A stretch of DNA of 64,000 bases. It comes from Sphingomonas rhizophila. Lineage in GTDB: Bacteria; Pseudomonadota; Alphaproteobacteria; Sphingomonadales; Sphingomonadaceae. Below are positions 1 to 10,571 of the stretch, one piece after another. A program made the translations under genes and the position numbers. Where the stretch lies: the NCBI RefSeq assembly GCF_014396585.1, contig NZ_CP060717.1, positions 1,860,001-1,924,000 of the forward strand, given 5' to 3'. The notes beneath the pieces were generated by a model. The model was given only the letters and a program-made list of their open reading frames with translations, was not told where the DNA came from and searched no databases. Each line of letters begins with the position of its first letter. Within the stretch, counting starts at the first letter, position 1.

Positions 1-486
1 GTATTCGTCGCCGGCGGTATCGGCCGAGGCGAGGCGATCGCGGCCTACCTCGAAATGGGCGCGGTCGGTGTCCAGCTGGGCACCCGCTTCGTCTGCGCGA
101 CCGAAAGCATCGCCCACCCCAACTTCAAGCGGGCCTTCATTCGCGCCTCGGCCCGCGATGCGATTCCCTCGGTGCAGATCGACCCGCGCCTGCCGGTGAT
201 CCCGGTGCGCGCGCTCAAGAACCGCGAGATGGAGAATTTCGCGGCCAAGCAGCGCGAGGTCGCCCAGAAGCTCGACGATGGTGCCATCGAAATGGCCGAG
301 GCCCAGCTGCAGATCGAACATTATTGGGCGGGGGCGCTGCGCCGTGCGGTGATTGACGGCGACGTCGAAAGCGGCAGCGTCATGGCCGGCCAGTCGGTCG
401 GCATGGTCAAGAAGGAAGAGCCGGTCGCCGACATCCTCGCCGAACTGGTGGACGAGGCAGCGGCGGCGCTCGGCAGCCGCGGCTGA
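1..486 (+). CDS. Nitronate monooxygenase family protein, C-terminal part
   Basis: The gene enters from the left edge; only the last 161 residues are present, reading in frame from base 1. They carry the end of the FMN-binding TIM barrel: a phosphate-binding GGIGRGE at residues 5-11 and GVQLGTRF at 23-30, then the helical tail usual for 2-nitropropane dioxygenase / nitronate monooxygenase proteins. By family, these flavoenzymes oxidise alkyl nitronates; related members include enoyl-ACP reductase FabK, so the exact substrate cannot be told from this fragment. The stop is one base before the GTG start of the next gene, so the two are probably cotranscribed. Confidence 0.85.
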   Translation, partial: VFVAGGIGRGEAIAAYLEMGAVGVQLGTRFVCATESIAHPNFKRAFIRASARDAIPSVQIDPRLPVIPVRALKNREMENFAAKQREVAQKLDDGAIEMAEAQLQIEHYWAGALRRAVIDGDVESGSVMAGQSVGMVKKEEPVADILAELVDEAAAALGSRG

Positions 487-487
487 C

Positions 488-1069
488 GTGACCGAGCAGC
501 GTGCCGGCCTTCCGATCCTCGCCTTCGAGGACATGGATCGCTGGCTCGATTGGATTGCCAGGCAGCCTGAGGGCACCAAGGGACTTTGGCTGAAAATTGC
601 CAAGGCCGGCAATGCGCGGTCGCGGCTGACCAAGGCGCAGGCGATCGACGGGGCGCTGATCCACGGCTGGATCGACGGCCAGCTCAATCCGTATGACGGC
701 GACTGGTACCTGATCCGCTTCACCCCACGCAAAGCGCGCAGCAAATGGTCACAGAAGAATCGCGAGCGAGTGACCGAATTGATCGGCCAAGGCCGGGTCA
801 CGGAGCGCGGGATGGCCGAGGTCGAAGCCGCGAAGGGCGACGGACGGTGGGACGCAGCTTATGCGCCCGCGTCCACGGCCACGGTTCCCGACGATCTCGC
901 GGCGGCGTTGGAAGCCAACCCCGCCGCCCGTGCCTTCTTCGATGGCCTGAACGGTGCCAACCGCTACGCCATCCTCTATCGGATCGGTGACGCCGAGAAG
1001 CCGGAAACCCGCGCGGCCCGCATCGCGAAGTTCGTCGCCATGTGCGCCGAGGGAAAGACCGTCCACTGA
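488..1069 (+). CDS. YdeI/OmpD-associated family protein
   Basis: A 193-residue soluble protein. The start is taken as the GTG just after the upstream stop, because the reading frame further upstream lies inside the preceding gene. It has the family's features: an N-terminal segment around WLDWIARQPEGTKGLWLKIA, an ALIHGWIDGQ motif, FTPRKARSKWSQKN, and a C-terminal half rich in Ala with ANRYAILYRI. Proteins of this family (YdeI-like, sometimes named bacteriocin-protection proteins) are widespread but biochemically poorly defined. No signal peptide or membrane segment is visible. The family call is firm; the function is not known. Confidence 0.75.
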   Translation: MTEQRAGLPILAFEDMDRWLDWIARQPEGTKGLWLKIAKAGNARSRLTKAQAIDGALIHGWIDGQLNPYDGDWYLIRFTPRKARSKWSQKNRERVTELIGQGRVTERGMAEVEAAKGDGRWDAAYAPASTATVPDDLAAALEANPAARAFFDGLNGANRYAILYRIGDAEKPETRAARIAKFVAMCAEGKTVH

Positions 1070-1141
1070 CGATCGCACGGTCCAGGCCTGGGCTGCTCTT
1101 CCCGTTGGCAAGCGCCGCGCGCTTCTGTTAGCTCAGCCTTC

Positions 1142-1693
1142 ATGCCGACCAGCGCCGCCACCTCCGCCCGCGAAATCCTGACCGGGCTACACGAAGTCAT
1201 GGCCAAGCGGGGGTCGGCGCAGGCCAAGCTGGATCGCGTCGTCGACCTGATCGCCGAGGCGATGAAGAGCGAAGTCTGCTCGATCTACCTGATGCGCGAC
1301 AACATGCTGGAGCTGTTCGCGACACATGGTCTGCGCAAGGAAGCGGTTCACGTCACCCGCCTCGCGCTCGGCGAAGGACTGGTCGGCACGATCGCCGAGG
1401 AAGGGCGAATCCTCAACCTTGCCGAGGCCGCTAATCATCCAGGGTTCGTCTACCGGCCGGAAACGGGCGAAGAACGGTTTCACAGCTTCGCCGGTGTCCC
1501 GGTCATCCGCCGCGAGAGCCCGATCGGCGTCCTCGCCGTCCAGCACGCCGAGCCGCGCCGCTACGAGGATGTGGAGATTGAGGCGCTGCAGACCGTGGCG
1601 ATGGTGCTGTCGGAACTGCTTGCCAGCGCGCGGCTGGTCGACGCCGCCCGCGGGCGGGGCGGGAAAGCGGTACGCAGCGCCTCGTCGGGTTGA
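1142..1693 (+). CDS. ptsP: PtsP (nitrogen PTS enzyme I), N-terminal GAF fragment
   Basis: These 183 residues are the GAF sensory domain (about residues 15-165) that normally begins PtsP, the phosphoenolpyruvate-protein phosphotransferase of the nitrogen-related PTS. The frame runs into TGA just where the linker to the phosphotransfer part should be. The enzyme I part continues one frame back. Adding one G in the G-rich stretch 1652-1663 joins both into a continuous 754-residue protein, the usual length. The GAF domain in this family is thought to sense nitrogen status (glutamine). Either this is a one-base assembly error or the gene is truly split, in which case the overlapping TTG at 1690 could restart translation. 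Confidence 0.8.
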   Translation: MPTSAATSAREILTGLHEVMAKRGSAQAKLDRVVDLIAEAMKSEVCSIYLMRDNMLELFATHGLRKEAVHVTRLALGEGLVGTIAEEGRILNLAEAANHPGFVYRPETGEERFHSFAGVPVIRRESPIGVLAVQHAEPRRYEDVEIEALQTVAMVLSELLASARLVDAARGRGGKAVRSASSG

Positions 1694-3405
1694 AGCTCGT
1701 CGCCGGCATGGCCAAGGGCGTCGCCGTGTTCCACCAGCCGCGCGTCGTGGTCGAGCACACCGTCGCCGAGGACATCGAGGCCGAACGCGCCCGGGTCTAT
1801 TCGGCCTTTCGCAAGATGCGCGAGCAAATCGACACGATGACTCGCGAGGCCGAATTCGGCACCGCCGGCGAGCATCAGGAGATCCTCGAGACGTACAAGA
1901 TGTTCGCCTACGACGAAGGCTGGTCGCGGCGGATCAACGAGGCGATCGACAGTGGCCTGACGGCCGAAGCGGCAATCGAACGTGTCCAGCAGCGGACCCG
2001 GGCGCGGATGCGGGAAATCGACGATCCGCTGCTCCAGGAGCGGATGCACGACCTCGAGGACCTGTCCAACCGGCTGATGCGGATCGTCAGCGGCCGGTTC
2101 GGGACCGCAGCGCAAACCGGCCTTGCAAAGGACGCCATCCTGATCGCCCGCAACCTTGGGCCCGCCGAACTGCTTGAATATGACAAGCGCCGCCTGAAGG
2201 GCGTCGTCCTGGAGGAAGGATCGCTCACCGCGCACATGACGATCGTCGCGCGCGCCATGGGCGTGCCGGTCGTCGGGCGCGTGGAGGATATTCGCCACAT
2301 CGTCAGCGAAGGCGAGCCGCTGTTGGTCGACGGCGACCTCGGGCTGGTGGTCGTCCGGCCGACCCGGACGATGACGCAAAGCTTCGACCAGCGCATGGCG
2401 GTGGGGCAGAAGCGCCGTGCCGAATATGCCGCGCTCAAGAGCAAGCCGGCAGAAACGCTCGACGGGCAACGCATCACCTTGATGGTCAATGCCGGACTTG
2501 CCGAAGACGCGGCAATGCTCGACGCCTCGGGCGCCGAGGGCATCGGCCTGTTCCGCACCGAATTCCAGTTCCTGATTTCCGCGTCCCTGCCGGGGCGCGA
2601 GAGCCAGCAGCGGCTGTACAAGTCGGTGCTCGATGCCGCCGCCGGAAAGCCGGTGGTTTTTCGCACGGTCGACATCGGCGGCGACAAGGCCCTGCCCTAT
2701 CTGATGGACGAAAAGGACGAATCCGAAAATCCGGCCATGGGCTGGCGCGCGCTGCGCCTGTCGCTCAGCCGCTCGACGCTGATGAAGGCGCAGGCCCGGG
2801 CGCTGATCGAAGCGGCGGCCGGGCGTACGCTGTCGGTCATGTTCCCGATGGTCAGCGAACCTTGGGAATATGAGGAGGCCCGCGCCCTGTTCGACGAACA
2901 GCTGGCCTGGTGCCAGTCTTCGCGCCGGGCGGTGCCGTCGAAGATCGAGTATGGCGCGATGCTGGAGGTGCCGAGCCTCGCCGAGATGCTCGACGAACTG
3001 TTGCCGCGGATCGATTTCCTGTCGATCGGCACCAACGACCTTACCCAGTTCCTGTTCGCGGCCGACCGCGCCGATCCGCGGCTGGCCGACCGTTACGACT
3101 GGCTGAGCCCGGCTATCCTACGGTTCCTGAAACGGGTCGCCGACAAGGTCGAGGGCAGCGGCGTCACGCTTCGGCTGTGCGGTGAGATGGGTGGCCGCCC
3201 GTTGGAAGCGATGGCGCTGATCGGCATCGGCATCCGCAATTTTTCGATCACCCCCGCTGCGGTCGGCCCGATCAAGGCGATGGTCCGTTCGATCGACGCC
3301 GGTCAGGTGACCCACAAAATGACGGCGATGCTGGCCAGACCGCCGCGCGAGTTCCGCAAGGCGCTGGCCGATTGGGCGAGGCGGCATCGGGTTGCGTTGG
3401 GCTGA
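1690..3405 (+). CDS. ptsP: PtsP, enzyme I phosphotransferase fragment
   Basis: This 571-residue frame is the catalytic enzyme I part of PtsP. It takes phosphate from PEP onto a histidine and passes it to NPr, then EIIANtr. The phosphorylated histidine is His182 in the motif LTAHMTIVARAMG. The C-terminal PEP-binding barrel shows GIGLFRTEFQFL, LSIGTNDLTQF and the active-site cysteine in LCGEMGG. The first codon listed is TTG, overlapping the TGA of the GAF fragment by three bases, but homology continues upstream in this frame (TQRLVGLKLVAGM), so this is unlikely to be a natural start. All catalytic residues are intact. See the GAF fragment for the frame break. Confidence 0.88.
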   Translation: MKLVAGMAKGVAVFHQPRVVVEHTVAEDIEAERARVYSAFRKMREQIDTMTREAEFGTAGEHQEILETYKMFAYDEGWSRRINEAIDSGLTAEAAIERVQQRTRARMREIDDPLLQERMHDLEDLSNRLMRIVSGRFGTAAQTGLAKDAILIARNLGPAELLEYDKRRLKGVVLEEGSLTAHMTIVARAMGVPVVGRVEDIRHIVSEGEPLLVDGDLGLVVVRPTRTMTQSFDQRMAVGQKRRAEYAALKSKPAETLDGQRITLMVNAGLAEDAAMLDASGAEGIGLFRTEFQFLISASLPGRESQQRLYKSVLDAAAGKPVVFRTVDIGGDKALPYLMDEKDESENPAMGWRALRLSLSRSTLMKAQARALIEAAAGRTLSVMFPMVSEPWEYEEARALFDEQLAWCQSSRRAVPSKIEYGAMLEVPSLAEMLDELLPRIDFLSIGTNDLTQFLFAADRADPRLADRYDWLSPAILRFLKRVADKVEGSGVTLRLCGEMGGRPLEAMALIGIGIRNFSITPAAVGPIKAMVRSIDAGQVTHKMTAMLARPPREFRKALADWARRHRVALG

Positions 3406-3490
3406 GCAAAGCTTGCGGCCAAGCGGTTGACAGCCCCGCCGACGACCCCGACAACGGCAGCAATCTGGTGGGGGCTCGTCGGGAAAAATC

Positions 3491-4390
3491 ATGGACGAAT
3501 TCGAGCAGCATTCGGTGCAGACTGTTGGCGAAAAGCTGCGCGCCGCGCGTGAGGCGCAAGGCCTGTCGGTCGAAGAAGTCGCGGCCGCAACACGCATTCC
3601 GACGCGGCACCTGGTCAGCCTTGAGACCAGCGACTGGGCTTCGCTTCCGGCGCCGACTTATTCGATGGGCTTTGCCAAGAATTACGCCGGTGTCGTCGGC
3701 CTCGACCGAAGCGAAATTGCCGACCAGCTGCGGGAGGAAATGGGCGGGCTTCGCCCAGCCTACATGCAGACGTCCGAAGTGTTCGAACCCGCCGATCCCA
3801 AGCGGGCCATGCCCAAGGGCCTAGTGCTTGGGACGCTCATTGCCCTTGCCATCGTCGCCCTTGGATTGAGCTGGCTCAGCAACCGGCAGCTTGCCGGCGA
3901 TGACGCCGCGCCGGCCACCGCTAACGAACAGGCTCCCGTTGCGGCCGCGGCGCCGGTCGCGCCGGTGGCGGCCCCGGTCGTCATTACCGCCAATGAAGCG
4001 GCGTGGATCGACGTTCGCGACGGCGGAACCGTTCTTCGCCAGGGCGAGCTTGGCCCGGGCCAGAGCTTCGAGGTTCCGACTTCCGCCGTCGCGCCGACGC
4101 TGACCACCGCGAAGCCGGAAGCGCTGCGGATCTCGGTCGGCACCGCCGATGCGCCGTCCATCGGCCCGGCCGGCAAGCGCGTGTCGAACGTTTCGTTAAA
4201 AGCCGCCGACCTGATGCGGGCCCCAGCCGCGGTTTCCGCGCCTTCGCCGTCGCCAGCCCCCGTACCGGTCCGGCGCACGGCCCGCCCGGCGCCTCAGCCA
4301 TCGACACCCGCCGCACGCACCCCCACGGCGAGCGAACCCGCGCCGACGGCTCCCGCCGCGCCTGCCCCCGCCACCAACACCACCCAATAA
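3491..4390 (+). CDS. RodZ-like helix-turn-helix membrane protein (DUF4115)
   Basis: 299 residues: an N-terminal helix-turn-helix (about 12-75, VGEKLRAAREAQGLSVEEV), one membrane helix (about 110-129), and a periplasmic part with a DUF4115 region (about 165-240) followed by a Pro/Ala-rich tail. This is the architecture of RodZ, which links the MreB cytoskeleton to the elongation machinery. In alphaproteobacteria such proteins are often annotated only as HTH/DUF4115. It lies 85 bases after ptsP and 69 bases before cpoB. The low-complexity Pro/Ala tail is likely disordered in the periplasm. The cell-shape role is inferred from the family. Confidence 0.8.
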   Translation: MDEFEQHSVQTVGEKLRAAREAQGLSVEEVAAATRIPTRHLVSLETSDWASLPAPTYSMGFAKNYAGVVGLDRSEIADQLREEMGGLRPAYMQTSEVFEPADPKRAMPKGLVLGTLIALAIVALGLSWLSNRQLAGDDAAPATANEQAPVAAAAPVAPVAAPVVITANEAAWIDVRDGGTVLRQGELGPGQSFEVPTSAVAPTLTTAKPEALRISVGTADAPSIGPAGKRVSNVSLKAADLMRAPAAVSAPSPSPAPVPVRRTARPAPQPSTPAARTPTASEPAPTAPAAPAPATNTTQ

Positions 4391-4459
4391 CAGTTCAGCC
4401 GCGCGTCAGGCCGTTCGCGGCAGGATCGCGCCAGCCAAGGACCCACCCAAGGATTGACC

Positions 4460-5383
4460 ATGCGATTCCGTCTTGCCCTCCCCCTCGCGCTGACCGGCGC
4501 GATCGTCCTCGCCACCACCCCGATCCAGGCCCAGCGCCAACAAACTCCCGAACAACGCATCGGCCGGCTGGAACGGCAGGTCCGCCAGGTCCAGCGTCAG
4601 GTTTTTCCCAAGGGCCAGCCTGCCGACACCGCCGGATTTTCCGATGACCCCGCCGCTACGCAGGCGTCGGTCGTCGCGCTCAGCGGGCGGCTCGATGCAA
4701 TCGAGCGGCAGATGGCGGAGATCGTCCGGGCCAGCGAGGAGAACGGCAACCGCCTGTCGGTGATGGAAGCCGAAGTCGCCCGGCTTCGTGCCGAACAGGA
4801 CCGTCGTTTCCGCGCTCTCGAGAACGGCGCGGTTGCCGCCGGCAGCGGGTCGGGGGAAGCCGCCGCGCCGGCCGATGAATTCGTGGCGCCGACCCCGCGC
4901 ACGACGCCGCAGGACGGACCGCCGCCGGCGCCGCAGCCGCGTTACGAAAATGCGGCACCCGCGACACCACCCCCGGCGGCAATCCCTGCCGCCGCCGGCG
5001 ACGAGGCCGCTTACGACGCCGGTTTCCGCCTGTGGGAGGCCAAGCGCTACGATGACGCGATCCGCTCGCTGAATGCGATGATCGCACAATACCCCAATTC
5101 GCGCCGGGTCAGCTGGGCCCAAAACCTCATCGGCCGCAGCCTGCTGGACAAGGGCCAGCCGCGCGCTGCCGCGGAGGCCCTGCTCGCCAATTATCGCCGC
5201 GATCCCAAGGGCGAGCGGGCGCAGGACAGCCTCTATTACCTCGGTCAGTCGCTGATGAGGCTCAACCAGGCCAGTCAGGCCTGCAAGGCCTACGCGGAAC
5301 TCGAGGAGGTTTACGGATCGAACGTCCGGCCGCAGCTAAAGTCGCTGCTTCCCGCTGCCAAGTCACAGGCGAAGTGCAGCTAA
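4460..5383 (+). CDS. cpoB: Tol-Pal accessory protein CpoB/YbgF
   Basis: A 307-residue periplasmic protein. The ATG at 4460 is preferred to the upstream in-frame TTG (4454) because AAGGA sits six bases before it. A signal peptide (about 1-25, cleaving after PIQAQ) is followed by a coiled coil (about 28-125, the YbgF trimerisation region), a Pro/Ala linker, and a C-terminal TPR block (about 185-300) with YDAGFRLWEAKRYDDAI and YLGQSLMRL. The family coordinates outer-membrane constriction by Tol-Pal with septal peptidoglycan synthesis. No tol or pal genes are in the window. tilS starts four bases after the stop. Confidence 0.85.
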   Translation: MRFRLALPLALTGAIVLATTPIQAQRQQTPEQRIGRLERQVRQVQRQVFPKGQPADTAGFSDDPAATQASVVALSGRLDAIERQMAEIVRASEENGNRLSVMEAEVARLRAEQDRRFRALENGAVAAGSGSGEAAAPADEFVAPTPRTTPQDGPPPAPQPRYENAAPATPPPAAIPAAAGDEAAYDAGFRLWEAKRYDDAIRSLNAMIAQYPNSRRVSWAQNLIGRSLLDKGQPRAAAEALLANYRRDPKGERAQDSLYYLGQSLMRLNQASQACKAYAELEEVYGSNVRPQLKSLLPAAKSQAKCS

Positions 5384-5387
5384 ACCC

Positions 5388-6338
5388 ATGACTCCCGGCG
5401 CGGAGGAGGTCCGGCGCTTCGCCGACGACCTCGACGCGCTGCTCGCGCCCGACGCCCGGCTCGGCCTTGCCGTGTCGGGCGGTCCCGACAGTCTCGCGCT
5501 ACTCCTGCTGGCCGCTGCCGCGCGACCCGGCCTCGTCGAGGCCGCGACCGTCGACCACGGCCTTCGGGCGGAGAGCGCAGCGGAAGCACAATCGGTCGCG
5601 GACCTCTGCCGTTCGATCGGCGTGCCCCATTCGATCCTGACCGCGCACTGGGACGAGAAGCCGGCGACCGCTATCCAGGCCCTTGCACGTGACGCCCGCT
5701 ACTCCCTGCTGATCGACTGGGCGCGGGATCGAGGCCTCGCCGCGATCGCCACTGCGCATCACGCCGACGACCAGGCGGAAACGCTGCTGATGCGCCTCGC
5801 GCGAGCGGCGGGGGTCGGCGGCCTCGCCGGCATCCGGGCCCGCCGCGAGCAAAGCGGCATCGCCCTTTTCCGGCCGCTGCTCGACTGGCGCCGCGACGAG
5901 TTGCGCGCCGTGGTGGAGAGCGCGGGCGTGCAACCCGTCGACGACCCCGCCAACCGCGACCCGGCCCACGAACGCACCCGGGCGCGCCAGTTCCTCGCGG
6001 GAGGTGAATGGCCCAATCCCCGCCAGCTTGCCGCCAGCGCCCGCCACCTCGCCGACGCCGAAGACGCCCTCGCCTTCGTCGCCGAAGCCTTGTTCGAAGA
6101 GCGGGCTTCGCGCGCCGGCGATGGCTGGTCGATCGATGCCTCCCGCCTGCCTGTCGAGTTGCAGCGAAGATTATTGCTCCGCCTGTTTTTTGAGGCGGGA
6201 GACGTCGCGCCCCGCGGCCCCGACCTCGACCGCGCAATCGCCTCGCTGCGCGCCGGAAAGCGGTGCACGCTGGGCCGGCTAATGCTGACTGGCGGCGAGA
6301 GGTGGCGCGCCGAGCCTGTCCCGCCGCGGCGCACCTGA
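5388..6338 (+). CDS. tilS: tRNA(Ile) lysidine synthetase TilS
   Basis: A 316-residue enzyme that attaches lysine to C34 of the CAU-anticodon tRNA-Ile so that it reads AUA codons. The PP-loop ATPase signature SGGPDS is at residues 30-35, and HHADDQAETLLMRLARAAG is the family's second signature. The protein is shorter than E. coli TilS (about 430) because it lacks most of the C-terminal domain, as is common in alphaproteobacteria. It starts four bases after cpoB, so it is probably cotranscribed with it. Expected to be essential. Confidence 0.92.
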   Translation: MTPGAEEVRRFADDLDALLAPDARLGLAVSGGPDSLALLLLAAAARPGLVEAATVDHGLRAESAAEAQSVADLCRSIGVPHSILTAHWDEKPATAIQALARDARYSLLIDWARDRGLAAIATAHHADDQAETLLMRLARAAGVGGLAGIRARREQSGIALFRPLLDWRRDELRAVVESAGVQPVDDPANRDPAHERTRARQFLAGGEWPNPRQLAASARHLADAEDALAFVAEALFEERASRAGDGWSIDASRLPVELQRRLLLRLFFEAGDVAPRGPDLDRAIASLRAGKRCTLGRLMLTGGERWRAEPVPPRRT

Positions 6339-6360
6339 CAAACGGATTGCCGCCGTTCCA

Positions 6361-6388
6361 TTGTCATTAAGGCGATTGCGCCTATTTT
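6361..6388 (+). promoter_or_regulatory. Possible sigma70-type promoter of ftsH
   Basis: TTGTCA at 6361-6366 and TATTTT at 6383-6388, 16 bases apart, lie in the 87-base gap between tilS and ftsH. This AT-rich patch stands out from the GC-rich surroundings. A 5-bp inverted repeat (AGGCG/CGCCT) sits in the spacer. The match is moderate and based on pattern only. Confidence 0.4.
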
Positions 6389-6425
6389 AGGCAGCTAGAG
6401 ATGGGCGCCTCTTCCCGCGCCCCGG

Positions 6426-8378
<1,953 letters not shown>

Positions 8379-8396
8379 CCACGATACGGCCATAAT

Positions 8397-8422
8397 GCCC
8401 GCTCACCCACCGGTGGGCGGGC
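8397..8422 (+). terminator. Hairpin after ftsH, possible terminator
   Basis: A 10-bp inverted repeat (GCCCGCTCAC at 8397-8406 with GTGGGCGGGC at 8413-8422, one G-U pair, 6-base loop) lies 18 bases after the ftsH stop. There is no T run after it, so it could be a weak terminator or an mRNA-stabilising stem. Confidence 0.4.
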
Positions 8423-8446
8423 ATCGTGCCCCGCGAGGAGGCACTG

Positions 8447-8824
8447 TTGCGATCGACCCCAATCCTTGCCGGGCTCGCCGCCCTGTCGCTGGCCGCGCCC
8501 GCGAGTGCCGCCATGAACGCTGATGTCTTCTACCGGCGCGCGCTGGCGTTGAAGGCGAAGGGGCCGATGGCCCTCTTCTCTGGCGACCTCAAGAAATTGA
8601 AAGCCGAGGGCGCAGCGGCGGGTGAGTCTGCCCGCGCCGAGCGGCTCGCGGCGGCGAGGACCGGCCGCAAGCCGCGTTACTGCCCTCCAGCCGATGTTCG
8701 CGGCATGCCAGCGACCGAATTCCTCGAACGGCTAGGCGAAATCCCCGCCGCCGACCGTCGCCGCATCGACATGAAAGAAGCGACCGCCCGCATCCTTGCC
8801 GGAAAATATCCCTGCAAGTCCTAG
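8447..8824 (+). CDS. Small secreted protein, possibly Rap1a/Tai-like
   Basis: A 125-residue protein. I place the start at TTG 8447 because GCGAGGAG ends six bases before it and the frame then opens with a clean signal peptide (LRSTPILAGLAALSLAAPASA, cut before AMNADV). A GTG at 8426 in the same frame has no good ribosome site. The mature protein has two cysteines far apart (in RYCPP and KYPCKS), presumably a disulfide, and its C-terminal half resembles the Rap1a/Tai immunity fold, in which a Cys-Pro strand and a terminal Cys are conserved. That relation is tentative. No partner toxin is visible nearby. Its stop overlaps the convergent DUF3667 stop by four bases. Confidence 0.6.
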   Translation: MRSTPILAGLAALSLAAPASAAMNADVFYRRALALKAKGPMALFSGDLKKLKAEGAAAGESARAERLAAARTGRKPRYCPPADVRGMPATEFLERLGEIPAADRRRIDMKEATARILAGKYPCKS

Positions 8825-9873
8825 TCGAGGACGCCGAGTGCGACCATGCCCAAGATGAAGATGATCAGGACAATGAGCGACACGACCAGCAATGCCGACG
8901 TTCGCCAAATCGCGCCCCAGCGACCGAGCGCGTAAGCCCCGCGAAGCTGGCGGTACATGTGGATCGGGGGGATGAAGAGCAGTGGCGCCGCGATCGCGCT
9001 GAACCCGGCATAGGAAGTCGCGCTTCCGATCACGACCAGCAACGACATGAACGCGAGCGAATAGGTCACGAACACGACATGGTCGTAAAGGCGGAAACGG
9101 CGGCTGAAGGGGAATAGCAGCCATAGGAACGGGACCGACAGCGGGATCAGCGTCCAGCTCCATTTGTAGCTGTTGCTTTTCAGCTTGTAGATCAGCAGCT
9201 GCGGGTTTTCCTTGGCCTTCTTGTAGGCCTCGGCAAACGCCGGAACGTCGGTGTTGATGGTCGCGTCCGGACTGGTGAGCACTGCCGACGTGATGCCCTG
9301 GCTGCGCATGGTCCGGATTACCTGAAGCTCGGCGCGACTGTTCTTGATGTCGCTGTCAATTTCCGCCGTCGGCCGGTTCGCCGCGACCGCCGTTGCACGC
9401 TTCGCCTCAAGCTCCTTCAACTCGGCGGTCGCGTTCTGCTCCGCCTTGGCAAGGTCCTCCTTGGTGGAGAAGTTGGGATTGAGATTGCCCGTGGCACTGA
9501 CGACCGCGAACATCAGGAAGACCGAAAAGAGGAACAGCGCCATCGGCGACACGAATTTTGCGCGCTCGCCGTCGATATAGCGTCGCGTCAACTCGCCCGG
9601 ACGCCAGGCAAGCAACGGCAGGGTCCTCCAGATCTTCCCCTCGAAGTGCAGGACCCCGTGCGCGACATCGTGGAAAAAGGCGCTCAGCGTCCGGTGGACG
9701 TGCGCCCGCTGTCCGCAGCCGTGGCAGAACTCCCCCGTCAGCACGGTCTCGCAATTGAGACATTTGCGCTCGGTCGTGTGGCCATCGGCCCCGACTTCGC
9801 CCGCCTTGGGCTCGAGCGCACGCGCGATCATCGTCCCGCTGACCAGATCGCCGACCGCCCCGACTTCGCTCAT
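8821..9873 (-). CDS. DUF3667 zinc-ribbon membrane protein
   Basis: 350 residues. A zinc ribbon with two CxxC pairs (KCLNC and CHGCGQR, about residues 38-58) is followed by the conserved DUF3667 block (GKIWRTLPLLAWRPGELTR, about 83-101). A first membrane helix (about 113-132) precedes a charged, Ala-rich cytoplasmic or periplasmic segment (about 140-220) and then four to five more membrane helices to the C-terminus. The function of DUF3667 proteins is not known; they are common in sphingomonads and Bacteroidetes. The gene stands alone on the minus strand, divergent from nadD across a 53-base gap. Confidence 0.8.
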   Translation of the reverse strand: MSEVGAVGDLVSGTMIARALEPKAGEVGADGHTTERKCLNCETVLTGEFCHGCGQRAHVHRTLSAFFHDVAHGVLHFEGKIWRTLPLLAWRPGELTRRYIDGERAKFVSPMALFLFSVFLMFAVVSATGNLNPNFSTKEDLAKAEQNATAELKELEAKRATAVAANRPTAEIDSDIKNSRAELQVIRTMRSQGITSAVLTSPDATINTDVPAFAEAYKKAKENPQLLIYKLKSNSYKWSWTLIPLSVPFLWLLFPFSRRFRLYDHVVFVTYSLAFMSLLVVIGSATSYAGFSAIAAPLLFIPPIHMYRQLRGAYALGRWGAIWRTSALLVVSLIVLIIFILGMVALGVLD

Positions 9874-9926
9874 CTTCGTCCCCCGAGACCCTTCTAATCG
9901 CCAGTGGTGGCTTCGGTCGAGGGGGG

Positions 9927-10571
9927 ATGCTAGCCGTTCGCCGAAACATGCGGCGCATCGGTCTTCTCGGCGGAAGCTTCAACCCCGCCCATCGCGGCCA
10001 CCGCCGCATGAGCCTCGCCGCGATCGACGCGCTGGGCCTCGACGAATTGTGGTGGCTGGTGTCGCCGGGCAATCCGCTGAAACCCAGGAAGGGCATGGCG
10101 CCCTTCCCTGCCCGAATGGCCTCCGCGCGGGCGATGGCCAGACGCAGCCGGATCCGGGTCAGCGATTTCGAAGCGCGGGCCGGCACGCGTTATACCGTCG
10201 ACACCATCCGTGCGATCAAGGCGCGCTATCCAGCCGATCGCTTCGTGTGGCTGATGGGCGCCGATACTGTGGCCCAATTCCATCAGTGGCGGAAATGGCG
10301 ACAATTGGCCGCAAGTGTCCCGATTGCGGTGCTTTCTCGCCCGGGCTATGATGGTCCGGCCCGAGCGGCACGCGCAATGGGCTGGCTTCGGCGGTTCGTC
10401 CGCCCCGTCGCCAGGGCAAGGCACTGGACGGACTGGAGTGCACCGGCGATCATCTTCCTTCGCCTGCCCCCCGACCCGACTTCCGCCACACGCCTGCGCG
10501 CGCTCGATCCCGATTGGCACCGCCGCTTCTCCGAACGGCGCGGCGCGCCCGTCACCCTTCACAAGGAATGA
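9927..10571 (+). CDS. nadD: Nicotinate-nucleotide adenylyltransferase NadD
   Basis: A 214-residue enzyme that adenylates nicotinate mononucleotide in NAD synthesis. The nucleotidyltransferase signature GGSFNPAHRGHRRMS (about residues 13-27) holds the HxGH-type ATP-binding motif, and WLMGADTVAQFHQW and SRPGYD are family blocks. A second in-frame ATG at 9948 is a possible alternative start and would begin right before the first beta strand. The stop overlaps the rsfS start as ATGA, indicating translational coupling; the nadD-rsfS-rlmH order is widely conserved. Confidence 0.93.
   Translation: MLAVRRNMRRIGLLGGSFNPAHRGHRRMSLAAIDALGLDELWWLVSPGNPLKPRKGMAPFPARMASARAMARRSRIRVSDFEARAGTRYTVDTIRAIKARYPADRFVWLMGADTVAQFHQWRKWRQLAASVPIAVLSRPGYDGPARAARAMGWLRRFVRPVARARHWTDWSAPAIIFLRLPPDPTSATRLRALDPDWHRRFSERRGAPVTLHKE

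Noticed and set aside
1690-1693. TTGA overlap as a programmed ribosomal restart in ptsP
   Set aside because: Homology to the enzyme I linker continues upstream of the TTG in the same frame, and six similar breaks elsewhere point to missing bases instead.
3426-3454. TTGACA before the RodZ-like gene as a promoter
   Set aside because: The -35 hexamer is perfect, but the sequence 17 bases on (GACAAC) is a poor -10; not enough to call.
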